Assembly (NCBI RefSeq): GCF_022267555.1 | Contig: NZ_CP073586.1 | Location: 2,223,501 to 2,287,500, forward strand | Source: Proteiniphilum propionicum | Lineage (GTDB): Bacteria > Bacteroidota > Bacteroidia > Bacteroidales > Dysgonomonadaceae | Reading direction: 5' to 3' | DNA length: 64,000 bases | Shown: one piece after another, positions 26,536 to 36,600 of the stretch | Layout of the letters: each line of letters begins with the position of its first letter | Numbering within the stretch: position 1 is the stretch's first letter | Made by a program: the position numbers and the translations under genes | The notes under the pieces: model-generated | What the model was told of the DNA's origin: nothing | The model's database searches: none | Seen by the model: the letters and a program-made list of their open reading frames with translations, nothing else

Positions 26536-27720
26536 TTATTCAATCCACAATCCCTGTTTTTTGCAAAAGGCATATTCATATGAAGTATTTGTATAATATC
26601 CTAATTGAGTAGCATTATTCATAAATTCTAACCACCAATCAGGGAGTCTTATTCCTATGCCTGGATTATGATACGAAAGTGATGCAATATCTGTTTGTAC
26701 AGCTATTTTTACTTTTGGATTTGCGTTTTGGATTGCTTTTTTCGCATATTCGTAGCCTGTTAAATAATTGGGAGGCAACAACGGATCACCCCAGTCTTGA
26801 TAAGACGTTTGTATAAAAAAGACATCCGGTTGAACTTCTTTTGCAATTCTTGGCATATCGAGACCAAAATGTTCTCTAATCTCAGAAAGCGAACCACCTC
26901 TAACAGCAATTCCCCAAGATGCAAATACCGTTTTAGGATTTGCAGTCCTAACAGCTTTTTTTATTTTACGATTGAAGTTTAGAATTGCATCGACCCGAAA
27001 ATTTTGCCACTTATAATACCATTCTTTATTATTCCTGATAGCTTCGAATGACAATGCCGACCTGTTCAATCCCAAATACTCACGAGTAAACTTTTGTCTT
27101 GCAAATAAACTAACATCTCCGTAGTGACCAGTGGTATTGATTGTATACCATTCAGGAAAATATGATTCTGCAAATCCAATTCCTGCAAAATCATAGTTTT
27201 TAAATATTCGGTTTACTCTCTCTACTTGCCACTGTATATAATCATCATTATGAAATGAATAAAAATGTAAAGATGGATCAGCATAAGGTTTAAGAAATTT
27301 CATCTCCCATTCTTCCGGCAGTTGATCGTACATGCAGTTCCCAGGTAACATGATCCAAATTGCAATGCCGTTTTCTTTTAGTGCTTTCATATAATCCGGT
27401 CTAAATAACGTATCATCTTTACTCCCATCCCATTTCTTTACGATTACAAAGTGGACTGACGTTATCTTTGCTTTTTTCAGATCTGAGATTACTTCTTCAG
27501 GAGAAATATTTAGAGTATACAGTACTACTGGATCTATCTGAATAGAATTCCCTTCAGTCTTCTTGACATTTTCTTTGTTTTCGTTGTAATCTACAATGTC
27601 CCCATTTTCTATACCGCCATTGCTATTATCACCATTGTCAGGAGGAATATTACCAGAGCATGAGATTAATAAGGCTATAAAAAACGTAAAACTCCATATT
27701 AATTTCAATAACTTTAACAT
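26536..27720 (-). CDS. TIM-barrel-like surface or periplasmic lipoprotein, paralogue A
   Basis: I cannot assign a known family. The 394-residue protein has a lipoprotein signal (FTFFIALLISCSGN). After an acidic linker it has alternating strands and helices suggestive of a TIM barrel: ITSVHFVIVKKWDGSKDD, IAIWIMLPGN, HFYSFHNDDYIQWQVERV, FAGIGFAESYFPEW, VFASWGIAVRG, VAVQTD-type segment IAVQTDIASLSYHN. FAESYFPEW carries an acidic pair that could be catalytic. It is close to the lipoprotein at 29343-30509 along its whole length, by eye about two thirds identical. It starts 4 bases after the ADP-ribosylglycohydrolase-like gene. A glycosidase-like role in the PUL is an inference. Confidence 0.7.
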   Translation of the reverse strand: MLKLLKLIWSFTFFIALLISCSGNIPPDNGDNSNGGIENGDIVDYNENKENVKKTEGNSIQIDPVVLYTLNISPEEVISDLKKAKITSVHFVIVKKWDGSKDDTLFRPDYMKALKENGIAIWIMLPGNCMYDQLPEEWEMKFLKPYADPSLHFYSFHNDDYIQWQVERVNRIFKNYDFAGIGFAESYFPEWYTINTTGHYGDVSLFARQKFTREYLGLNRSALSFEAIRNNKEWYYKWQNFRVDAILNFNRKIKKAVRTANPKTVFASWGIAVRGGSLSEIREHFGLDMPRIAKEVQPDVFFIQTSYQDWGDPLLPPNYLTGYEYAKKAIQNANPKVKIAVQTDIASLSYHNPGIGIRLPDWWLEFMNNATQLGYYTNTSYEYAFCKKQGLWIE

Positions 27721-27724
27721 AATT

Positions 27725-29320
27725 TTAATATTTTATATCGTTCTTGTTGCTGAATATAACCACTCTTTCTATGTATATTTTGTAGCCAATAGAATTTGGC
27801 TCTTTTTTATTCAACACAACTATTTTTAAGGTATGATCACCCTCTTCAAGATTCATTGCATGAATAATATGTTGTCTGTTTGCAAGCCATTTACCCGCCT
27901 CTTTTTGATAATAGCAATTAAACTCTCTCAAGGGCTTATTATCGATATATGCCATTGCCGTACCGCCATCTACATTATAACTTCCCATAATTGTGATGCC
28001 TGTGCCTTTGAACTTAATTTCAAAAATATCACCGGGTTTTGTTGAAACTTGATATAACTCATAATCCCCATCACCGTTCTGAAAATCTTCCCAGCTTCCG
28101 GTGAGTGAATATTTTTCTTTATCAGTCATTGTTACAAGATCAGTCATAATTTTATTTTGAAAAGCTTGTTCCAATTCCCCGATTACTTTTGGTTTTTGTA
28201 GTTTAACTCTATAGGTAACATTTTCTAAAGTACCCCCATTGGATAGAATATTTTCTTCTGCAAATAGCTCTGTCTGCGATACAGCTTTTTTAAAAGAATA
28301 GTTTGTGTTTAAAAACAGACTGTCTTCCATGTGAGGAATATGAGACTTGAATTTTTCATCTATCGCCTCGAATCCATACATAATACCCAAAACTGCTGCT
28401 GCGTTAGCTGCATTACAGTCAGTATCTTGTCCACATCTAATTGTAATTTCGACAGTTTTGCCCATATCGTTTTCTCCATAAAGCAATCCCATTGCAATAT
28501 ATGCCCCATTGATGGTTGCGTCAATATTGAATGGATGATAAGGGACACAGACATCAGCGTCTCCCCATCTTTCCTGAATTGTCGTCCATGTTTTTTCCCA
28601 ATTATCCGGATTTGTGTCGTATCCGTCAATAACAGTTTGAATGGCTTGGGCATATTCACTTTCAGTCGGGATTAATTGCAGTGCCTTTTTTACCACAGTT
28701 TTCGCATCCGATTCAAAGAAAGCAAATGCATGCATCCCTGAAACAAAAATACCACCATAAAGCCCATCGCCATACGCCATGATTCGTCCGATACTGTCTG
28801 CCATCAGAGCGGCAGAATAAGGCATGCCAGGATTTATAAAACCAATAAAATCGGACTCAATTTGAAAATCCAGGTCATTTGCATGCATGTTATATTCCGG
28901 AGTTCCCGAAAGAGGTGGCATAATGTCATCAAAGAAATTCTTACGAGCCTGAAGATTGGCATGACAAAGATTGAATTGAGCAAAGGCAAACTCTTCTGCA
29001 AGTTTCGCTACTGGGGTTTTTAAACCCTCATTTTTTTCCATTGTTGCCATAAAACTTAATTGCCCGTAAATATCATCCTCTCCAAGAGCGCCTTCAATCA
29101 TCTTAGGAGTCCAAGTGATTGAGTCCTTAAATATTTCACCAACGGCTTGAAATTCCATATCAATACCATGCATAACCCCGATCATTTTGCCTGCCCATGC
29201 ACCTTTTATTTTGTCATGTAATTTGGCTTGTGTTATTTCTTTATATTCCTCACTGGCTATCTTTCCACATGAGGTGAGAAAACATATCAAGAAGATAAAT
29301 AAAATACCTTTTATTTTCAT
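27725..29320 (-). CDS. ADP-ribosylglycohydrolase-fold lipoprotein
   Basis: The 531-residue protein starts with a lipoprotein signal (MKIKGILFIFLICFLTSCGK). Residues 35-360 match the ADP-ribosylglycohydrolase fold: LHDKIKGAWAGKMIGVMHG, GALGEDDIYGQLSFM with an acidic pair, and CGQDTDCNAANAAAVLGIMY, the magnesium-binding Asp motif. From about 395 a beta-rich tail (YELYQVSTKPGDIFEIKFKG, GSYNVDGGTAMAYIDNKPL) resembles a carbohydrate-binding domain. The family removes ADP-ribose from proteins or hydrolyses related N-glycosidic bonds; a lipid-anchored extracytoplasmic version in a PUL must act on something outside the cytoplasm, possibly a glycoside. It sits between two paralogous lipoprotein genes with gaps of 4 and 22 bases. 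Confidence 0.85.
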   Translation of the reverse strand: MKIKGILFIFLICFLTSCGKIASEEYKEITQAKLHDKIKGAWAGKMIGVMHGIDMEFQAVGEIFKDSITWTPKMIEGALGEDDIYGQLSFMATMEKNEGLKTPVAKLAEEFAFAQFNLCHANLQARKNFFDDIMPPLSGTPEYNMHANDLDFQIESDFIGFINPGMPYSAALMADSIGRIMAYGDGLYGGIFVSGMHAFAFFESDAKTVVKKALQLIPTESEYAQAIQTVIDGYDTNPDNWEKTWTTIQERWGDADVCVPYHPFNIDATINGAYIAMGLLYGENDMGKTVEITIRCGQDTDCNAANAAAVLGIMYGFEAIDEKFKSHIPHMEDSLFLNTNYSFKKAVSQTELFAEENILSNGGTLENVTYRVKLQKPKVIGELEQAFQNKIMTDLVTMTDKEKYSLTGSWEDFQNGDGDYELYQVSTKPGDIFEIKFKGTGITIMGSYNVDGGTAMAYIDNKPLREFNCYYQKEAGKWLANRQHIIHAMNLEEGDHTLKIVVLNKKEPNSIGYKIYIERVVIFSNKNDIKY

Positions 29321-29342
29321 TGGCTATTGATTTTTTGATAGT

Positions 29343-30509
29343 TTATTTAATCCATAGATTCTGTTTTTTGCAGAAAGCATATTCATAAGAAGTGTTTGTG
29401 TAATAGCCCAGTCTGGCTGAATGATTCATAAATTCAATCCACCAGTTTGGTAACCTAACCCCGATTCCCGGATTATGGTATGAGAGTGAAGCAATATCTG
29501 TCTGAACTGCCATTCTTACGTTGGGATTTGCTGCCTGTATTGTCTTTCTTGCATATTCGTATTGATTTAAATAGTCTGATTTTAAATTAGGGTCAAGCCA
29601 GTCTTGTGATGATGTTTGTATAAAGAATATATCCGGTTTTACTTCTTTTACCAGCCTTACCATATCTAAACCAAAATGCTCTCTGATTTCTCCTAATGTC
29701 TCATTTCTTAACGCAATTCCCCATGATGCGAATATGGCTTTGGAATTTACTTTTCGAACGGCTTCTTTTATTTTTTTATTAAAGTTAATGATAGCTTCTA
29801 CTCTATAGTCTTGCCATTTTTTATACAATGTTGGATCGTTTCTGATAGCGTCGAAAGTTAATGCAGAGCGATTAAGTCCCAAGTACTCTCTGGTAAATTT
29901 CCTCCTTGCATAAAGGCTTACGTCTCCATAGAACCCATTTGAATTAATAGTTCTCCACTCTGGAAAATATGTTTCGGCGAAACTTATTCCAATAAAATCA
30001 TAGTTTGTTAAAATCCTTCTAATTCTTTCAACTTGCCACGTTACATAGTCGTCATTATGAAACGAGAAAAAACGTACTGAAGGGTCTGTATATTGTGTCA
30101 AAAATTCCATCTTCCACTCCTCAGGTAATTTTTGTCCACCATACATTCCATTACCGATAAACAATGCCCATATTTCTATACCGTTATCTTTAAGCGCTTT
30201 TAGGTATTCCGGTCTTAAAAGTTCATCATTCTTACTGCCATCCCAGTCTGTTACCAAAAAAAAATGGACAGAAGTAATGTTGGCTTTTTTAAGGTCAGCA
30301 ACTAGTTCACCCGGAGAAATATTCAGTGAATAGAAAACAATAGGATCTATTTGGATGGAGTTTCCCGCAACTTTTTTGATGTTTTCTGCATTTTCCAAGA
30401 CTTCGGGTTTTTCATCCGGATCTTCTGTTTCAATAGGTAAATCGTTTTTTTCAGAGCAAGAAAATAGCAGAATTAAAAGTGTTGAGCAATGCAATAATAT
30501 ATATTTCAT
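29343..30509 (-). CDS. TIM-barrel-like surface or periplasmic lipoprotein, paralogue B
   Basis: The start at 30509 gives MKYILLHCSTLLILLFSCSE, a lipoprotein signal; 30518 and 30527 are also possible. The body parallels paralogue A: NSIQIDPIVFYSLNISPGEL, DWDGSKNDELLRPEY, FIGISFAETYFPEW, FASWGIALRNETL, AVQTDIASLSYHNPGIG. Both share the acidic-aromatic FAE-x-YFPEW site. The two differ mainly in the N-terminal linker and scattered surface positions, so they arose by duplication and probably differ in ligand preference. It lies just after a 14-bp hairpin that separates the SusC/SusD/lipoprotein genes from the enzyme genes. Confidence 0.7.
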   Translation of the reverse strand: MKYILLHCSTLLILLFSCSEKNDLPIETEDPDEKPEVLENAENIKKVAGNSIQIDPIVFYSLNISPGELVADLKKANITSVHFFLVTDWDGSKNDELLRPEYLKALKDNGIEIWALFIGNGMYGGQKLPEEWKMEFLTQYTDPSVRFFSFHNDDYVTWQVERIRRILTNYDFIGISFAETYFPEWRTINSNGFYGDVSLYARRKFTREYLGLNRSALTFDAIRNDPTLYKKWQDYRVEAIINFNKKIKEAVRKVNSKAIFASWGIALRNETLGEIREHFGLDMVRLVKEVKPDIFFIQTSSQDWLDPNLKSDYLNQYEYARKTIQAANPNVRMAVQTDIASLSYHNPGIGVRLPNWWIEFMNHSARLGYYTNTSYEYAFCKKQNLWIK

Positions 30510-30546
30510 TTTATTCATCATGATCAAATTATATTATTTTATAAGA

Positions 30547-30578
30547 GTTGTTGTGCCGATTTTTATCGGCACAACAAC
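30547..30578. terminator. 14-bp perfect hairpin between surface genes and enzyme genes
   Basis: GTTGTTGTGCCGAT (30547-30560) pairs fully with its complement (30565-30578) around a TTTT/AAAA loop. On the minus strand only a weak T-rich tail follows (TCTTAT). It lies between the DUF5018-like lipoprotein stop and the next lipoprotein start and could attenuate or process the PUL transcript. Confidence 0.7.
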
Positions 30579-30590
30579 AATTTTATCAAA

Positions 30591-31991
30591 TCACTGAGGA
30601 GTATAAATCATTCTATAGGCAAATACTCCTGCTTTGTCAGGTTCCATAGCCGCAACTGATACATAGATATATGCATCATAATTATCTACATATACCGAAA
30701 CATCACCCCATCTATTATAATTTACACCTCCATATATAGCAGATCCCATTAAGAAGAAATCTTCGTAGCCTGTTTCACCTGGTTTCAATTCAATCTTTTC
30801 TCTATTCGTTATATCGAATATGCGAGTAAATGTTCCATCCCACGCCCAGAATGCCTGCGTTGTCATGACCAGGAACTCTTCATTGTTAATTTCAAAAGTT
30901 TCAAACCCAAGAATTTTATATTCATGATTGTTCTTTTCCATTTGCATTGGAATTTGATCGTTCGTGCTCAGAATTTCAAATCTACTCCCTTTTGCTTGTG
31001 TTCCGCTATCACCCCCATCATAATGCATATAAGATACATAGAGGTCAGAGTTGTCGTCGATATTCTTCCTTTTTACTAATGCAGTAGTCCAATTAGTTCC
31101 AGCATTATCATAGCTAATCACATTGGGTATTTTAGATTTGACTACTCCATCGTTAAATTCCCAATAATAAATATTCTTGTCATTTTCAGCCGTAGCATAA
31201 ATATAAGCCTTACCTGTGGAAAGGTTACCGGTTACCGTCATTTTTGTACCTAATACCAATCCAGAAGGAGTATATTCCAGTATCTCTTCTCCCAATGCAC
31301 CATCAGGCAAATTTTTGATATCTCTGTAGAGAAATACCCTGAATCCTGCGCCCCACATGTTGTAACGATTTACAATTACATTTCCGCCCGCGTCTGTATT
31401 AACACTCATATTAAGTGTTGGATAAGGAGCCTTTAGTGTTTTTACATAACTTACATTGTTCCTGTCAAAAATACGAATACCTTCATCTCCATTTCGAACA
31501 ATAAGGTAATCTTTTGTTACAGACATTCCTGATATATTTGAGTTTACAATTCCCAATTCCTGAGCACTTTTAAACCATAACGATTTGAACACTGTTCTCA
31601 TAGGAGTTGGGACCACTTCTATATAATTTGTTTTTTGTTCTCCAAAAGCATTCACTACAGTGATTTTATATGGCTCTGTGAAATCTACCATATTAGGCAA
31701 TGCTGGTATTACAAAGCAATTGTTTTGTACACTTACAGTAGGTTTTAATTCTGTAACATCAAGAGGATCTTCTTCAAGAGTGGGTATTTTTACATAAATA
31801 GTTTCACCATCCTCGTATGGTCCTGCTTTAGTAGCCATATATATTTGATCTTCACCAGGAATTTTAATCATAACATTCATTAAACCATCTTTCTGATTTG
31901 CAATAACCGACTCTTCTTCTTGAACACAAGCGGTAAAAATGGTAATTATGACGACTATTGTTAATAATATTTCTTTCATTATTTCTTTCAT
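30591..31991 (-). CDS. DUF5018/DUF4623-like surface lipoprotein of the PUL
   Basis: The start at 31991 (MKEIMKEILLTIVVIITIFT) gives a lipoprotein signal ending IFTACVQEE; 31979 is equally possible and 32021 would overlap the SusD gene. An N-terminal beta-sandwich (about 25-135, with ATKAGPYEDGETIYVKIPTL) resembles DUF5018, and a repeated beta-propeller-like region follows (SGMSVTKDYLIVRNGDEGIR, KRKNIDDNSDLYVSYMHYDG, FETFEINNEEFLVMTTQAFW), matching DUF4623-like SusE-position proteins. Proteins in this position bind glycan at the cell surface next to SusD. No catalytic residues are apparent. It follows SusD directly, and a 12-base tandem duplication (ATTTCTTTC repeated) covers its start. Confidence 0.75.
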   Translation of the reverse strand: MKEIMKEILLTIVVIITIFTACVQEEESVIANQKDGLMNVMIKIPGEDQIYMATKAGPYEDGETIYVKIPTLEEDPLDVTELKPTVSVQNNCFVIPALPNMVDFTEPYKITVVNAFGEQKTNYIEVVPTPMRTVFKSLWFKSAQELGIVNSNISGMSVTKDYLIVRNGDEGIRIFDRNNVSYVKTLKAPYPTLNMSVNTDAGGNVIVNRYNMWGAGFRVFLYRDIKNLPDGALGEEILEYTPSGLVLGTKMTVTGNLSTGKAYIYATAENDKNIYYWEFNDGVVKSKIPNVISYDNAGTNWTTALVKRKNIDDNSDLYVSYMHYDGGDSGTQAKGSRFEILSTNDQIPMQMEKNNHEYKILGFETFEINNEEFLVMTTQAFWAWDGTFTRIFDITNREKIELKPGETGYEDFFLMGSAIYGGVNYNRWGDVSVYVDNYDAYIYVSVAAMEPDKAGVFAYRMIYTPQ

Positions 31992-32011
31992 AATTAATGC
32001 AATTAAAGAAG

Positions 32012-33619
32012 TTATTTCCATATATCAGTTTGTTCAGCTAATTGGTTCTTTTGTAACTCCGCTGAAGGGATTGGAAAAGTATCATATCTATCTAAATATA
32101 CACGTTTTTTCCTTTCGCAATCAATAAGCCTATAAGTAAATGTCCCATCTGAATTTTTAATGGTTTTTACCCCTTTCATCGATACTCCGTTTAGTACGCT
32201 TTTTGCTATTCCCCAACGACGAAGATCCCAAAATCGATGCCCTTCAAAAGCCAATTCAACAATGCGTTCACGTCGTAGTTCTTTGTTAAATTCATTTCTA
32301 TTGCTAACTGGCAACGGATCCAATCCTCCTCTTTTTCTTACCTCGTTTAGATAATCGAATGCTGTTTTTAACTCATTTTGTTCAGCCATGGCTTCGGCAT
32401 AAATTAGTAATACTTCGGCATAACGTAAATAATATAATGTTAAGCCTGATTTATCAAAACCGCCCCTTTGTTTTTCATCAAACAATTTTCTTAAATAATA
32501 ACCTGTTGTGCTTCCACCTGCACCTTGTGTCATAGCATCTTTTCCTCCTTCGTAAGTCTCAATTATTCGACCTTTCCATTCGGCCCCATTGTATAATACA
32601 GATTGGTAGAATCTTGGTTCTCTATTTTTATATGGTTCAGATGCATGTACTGGATTATTCCAATCAAATTCAACATATTTTCCACTTCCATCTTTGATAA
32701 GATAATTCATTACAAGGTTTTCTGTCGGAGCTATCTCTGCATAGCCACCATCTCCTTTTGGACAATAAAAATAGTCAAAACTATAACCTAAATCTGGAGT
32801 ACTATATCCTACTTCGAGTATGCTTTCCTTATTATTAATGTCATTCCCTTTTCCTCTTTCCATTTTAAATAGAGCTCCATAATCTGGATATAATTCATAA
32901 ATATCGAGATCTATTACTGCTTTTGCTGCATCAGATGCCGCTTTCCAACGCTTAGCATACAACATTGTCCTAGCCTTAAGACCATATGCCCCACCCTTTA
33001 CAAGTTTGCCTTTCTCTGCAGTAACAGGAAGGTGTTCTGCAGCAAAATCAAGATCTTCAGCTATAAAATCCCAGCATTCTTCCGGTTCGGATAATTTCCG
33101 GTCTTTTATATTCATATCTGGCAATTCTCTATGAATAACAACTCTTCCTCCATACCGGCGCGCAAGCATAAAATATACATGTGCGCGAAAAAAACGAACT
33201 TCGGCTTCAGCTCTTAATCGTAACTCCTCTGGAAAGTGCCCTCCATACGTATAAAGGCCATCGATAAAACGGTTGCATGCGATCACCCAATTGTGTCCCC
33301 ATGCCCAATTGTCTAATGGGTTATTTGCAGGAGTAACTGGAACTGTATTAAAAACAAACTGGTTATGGCTGTCAATCTCCTGATTGAATTTTATCATGTC
33401 ACTATACCCGTCATCTGAAACATTTTGAGAATAATAGGATGTAGTGCCTAGTAGACCGTAAAAAGAATTCAAATAAAGATCCAGGTTTTTTTCGTTTCTC
33501 CAGGGTGTTTCGGAGGTATAACGATCAGTCAATTCAGGTTCCATCGAACAGCTGGAAAAATATATAACAAAAAGTAAGATTACAGTTCCTGCTATTATTT
33601 TTATACTATTTATTTTCAT
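32012..33619 (-). CDS. SusD/RagB-family glycan-binding lipoprotein
   Basis: The 535-residue protein has a lipoprotein signal ending FVIYFSSCSMEPEL and the SusD tetratricopeptide-like fold: ELRLRAEAEVRFFRAHVYFM, ALKARTMLYAKRWKAASDAA-type segment YGLKARTMLYAKRWKAASDA, and the C-terminal RRERIVELAFEGHRFWDLRR with GVSMKGV. SusD forms the lid over the SusC barrel and captures the oligosaccharide. It starts 4 bases after the SusC stop. Length is typical. The ligand cannot be read from sequence. Confidence 0.95.
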   Translation of the reverse strand: MKINSIKIIAGTVILLFVIYFSSCSMEPELTDRYTSETPWRNEKNLDLYLNSFYGLLGTTSYYSQNVSDDGYSDMIKFNQEIDSHNQFVFNTVPVTPANNPLDNWAWGHNWVIACNRFIDGLYTYGGHFPEELRLRAEAEVRFFRAHVYFMLARRYGGRVVIHRELPDMNIKDRKLSEPEECWDFIAEDLDFAAEHLPVTAEKGKLVKGGAYGLKARTMLYAKRWKAASDAAKAVIDLDIYELYPDYGALFKMERGKGNDINNKESILEVGYSTPDLGYSFDYFYCPKGDGGYAEIAPTENLVMNYLIKDGSGKYVEFDWNNPVHASEPYKNREPRFYQSVLYNGAEWKGRIIETYEGGKDAMTQGAGGSTTGYYLRKLFDEKQRGGFDKSGLTLYYLRYAEVLLIYAEAMAEQNELKTAFDYLNEVRKRGGLDPLPVSNRNEFNKELRRERIVELAFEGHRFWDLRRWGIAKSVLNGVSMKGVKTIKNSDGTFTYRLIDCERKKRVYLDRYDTFPIPSAELQKNQLAEQTDIWK

Positions 33620-33623
33620 ATTG

Positions 33624-36600
33624 TTAAAATGTTAAATTTAATCCGAATTCAAAGACTCTCTGTGGTGGATAGTATCCCTGATTTACACTTGGCATTTCAG
33701 GATCCAAACCAAAGTCCAAGCCTGATAAAGTAAATAAATTGGTGCCAGATATATAAAACCTCAAATTTTGTACTCCTATATTGTTTATTATTTTTTGGGG
33801 TATTCTGTATCCTATTTGAGCTGATTTTAGACGAAGATAAGTCCCGTCTTGAACGTATAAAGAAGAGTGCTGAGAACCTTTTGCTCTTAGTTCAATTCCT
33901 AAACGGGGATATTTTGCATTAGTGTTCTCAGGGGTCCATGAGTTCTCTATTAATTCTTTTGGGGAATTTCCTCCAGCAAAGAAAGGTCTCGTGTAAAATG
34001 TGTCATCTCTGAAACCTCTATCAGTATATAATCCACATATTTCTACATCGAAAAGGGTCGCTCCCTGAAAAAACATGTTGAAATCAAAGTTTTTATACTC
34101 GCCGTCTAACTCAAGTCCGAAAATCATTTCCGGAATACTGCTTCGACCAATAGGTACTTGATCTTGTTCGAATGTAATACGTCCATCTCCGTTTATGTCT
34201 TTCAATTTGATATCTCCAACCTTGGTCGGCCCGAAAACAGCACTATTATCCACTTCTTCTTGTGATTGAAATAACCCTTCTGCTATAAAACCCCAGATTT
34301 GTCCAGCTGGTTTTCCTATGGAAGATGTATATTTTGTTTTATACGGATCTTGAGATAGTTTTAATATTTTATTTCGAGCCCATGTTAAATTATTTTTTAC
34401 ATTATAGCTGAATTCCCCAATCTTATACCTGTGGGTGAACAACATCTCAACCCCTCTGTTTTCAGTTTTCCCATAATTAATTCTGTTAGGGTAGAATCCC
34501 CCCATAGATGGTGGGTAGTCTGCAACAGAACCATACTGTCTGCTCCATAAAGAGTAAAAAACATCAAATTCTATCCCTAACAATCCTTTCCAAAGCATTG
34601 TCTCAAAACCTATATTCCAATCATCTTTTATGGGCCATTTAAGCCCATAATTTGGTACACCTCCTACATTCAAATATTTTTTGAGATTATTTCCGATCAT
34701 TACTTCATTATTCGTACTGAGATGAGCTGTGGAAAAATATGTATATCCCATTCCAGAGTCGTTGCCCAACCTGCCGTATGATGTCCTTATTTTAAAATTA
34801 TCAATAAATGAGTTAAAACGATCTTTGAAGAAAGATTCCTCTGATATCCTCCATCCTAGAGAGACACCAGGGAAAAATCCCCATCTTGTATCTCGTGGTA
34901 GAAATACTGAAGCATCGTACCTACCAACGAATTCTGCCAGGTATTTATCAGCATAGGCATAATTTATTCTAACGCCATAACCAGCTTCTTTAGCTAAAGC
35001 ATGTCCTCCTCCAACAAGATCTTTTTCAATTTCTTCTCCGAAATTAATATCCATAATATCTTCTATCGGATAACCTCGTTTACCATTTGACATACTGGTA
35101 TCTTGTATTCGCCTATATTCATAAAAAAGAAGTGAAGAGACCTCATGTTTGGCGATTTTTTTATTGAAATATACTTCAGGGCGTATATTGAAAATTTCTC
35201 TTTCGACAAACCATTGTTGGACAACTGCAATACCAGAGCTTCGGGCACGAGAATATTGTTTATTCCATGTTTTAGCTTGTTGATTATATACTTGAACATA
35301 GTATGGTAGTCCTTCGGTTTTAATCTTATTGTCAGATTTTTTATATGCACCATCCAATGATAGTTTTAAACCAGACACGAATGGAATGTCATAATTTATT
35401 CTTGCTTGCGCATCTAGTGTATTGCCTCGTGTTATTCCTTGTCCAGACAAATCTCTGGCGGCCAATGGGTGGTTGTCTCCATTTCCTTCGGTGTTGTAAC
35501 TGGCAATAGGTTCTCCATCTGCATTGTAGGGCAAAAGAAAAGGATAAGTTAACATGGCTTGTGACATAATTGCTGCATAACTATTGCCCGAAGGTGCTAA
35601 GGCTGGTTGTTTTGTTTCACTTCGTCTGGCAGTTAGTGACATAGATGCGTTGAAATTATCTGTTACTTTCATATCAAGGTTGATTCGTGCCGAGTATCTA
35701 TCGATGGAAGTTCGGTTTATAATGCCTTGTTGATTGAATACATCAAACATACCATAATAATTTACCCTGTTATTTTTACCTGATATGCTTAATGTGTTAC
35801 TTCTAGTTGGAGCTGTGTTGTTGAATAATAAATCAAACCAGTCTGTATTGCCATATACACCATCTGGATCTCCATTAGCAATCTTGTCAATTTCTTCAGC
35901 TGAAAATCTCCAATTTACTTCAGGAACTCCATCCAGTTCTTGTGCTTTATTATACCATGTAACATATTCTAAACCATTTAGAAACTTAGGAAAGTTTGCA
36001 TTTTGAGATAATGAAAGAGATGAGATAAAATTGATTGTTGGTTTGTCAGTATTTCCTCTTTTTGTGGTAACAACAATTACTCCTCCTGACCCTCTTAGTC
36101 CAAATACAGCCTGACTAGCAGCATCTTTAAGGATAGTAATTGATTCTATCTCGTCCGCTGTAAGATTTGGAAAATAATCGCTTTGAACCCCGTCAATAAC
36201 ATACAAGATACTCCCTGACCCAACTCCACGGACATAGAAATTAGCGCCATCATATCCTGGTTGTCCACTCTGTTGTTTTGAAATTAATCCTGGAATACGC
36301 CCCTGCATAATAGCTGAAATATTACCTGTAGGTGCTTTCTTTAGAACTTCTCCTGCTACTTGTGAGACAGCACCTGTCATGTGTATTTTCTTTTGTGTAC
36401 CATATCCTACAACAACTAATTCATCCAACGTTTTTGTATCTTCCTGTAGAAATACTTTAAAACTTGTTTTTCCTGCTGTATTGATATTCTGTTCTAAGTA
36501 ACCGATATAAGAAATATGAATAGTTGCATTATTATCTACATTCAATGTGAATTTTCCATCCATATCGGTAACGGTTCCGTTGGTGGTGCCGGCTTCAACA

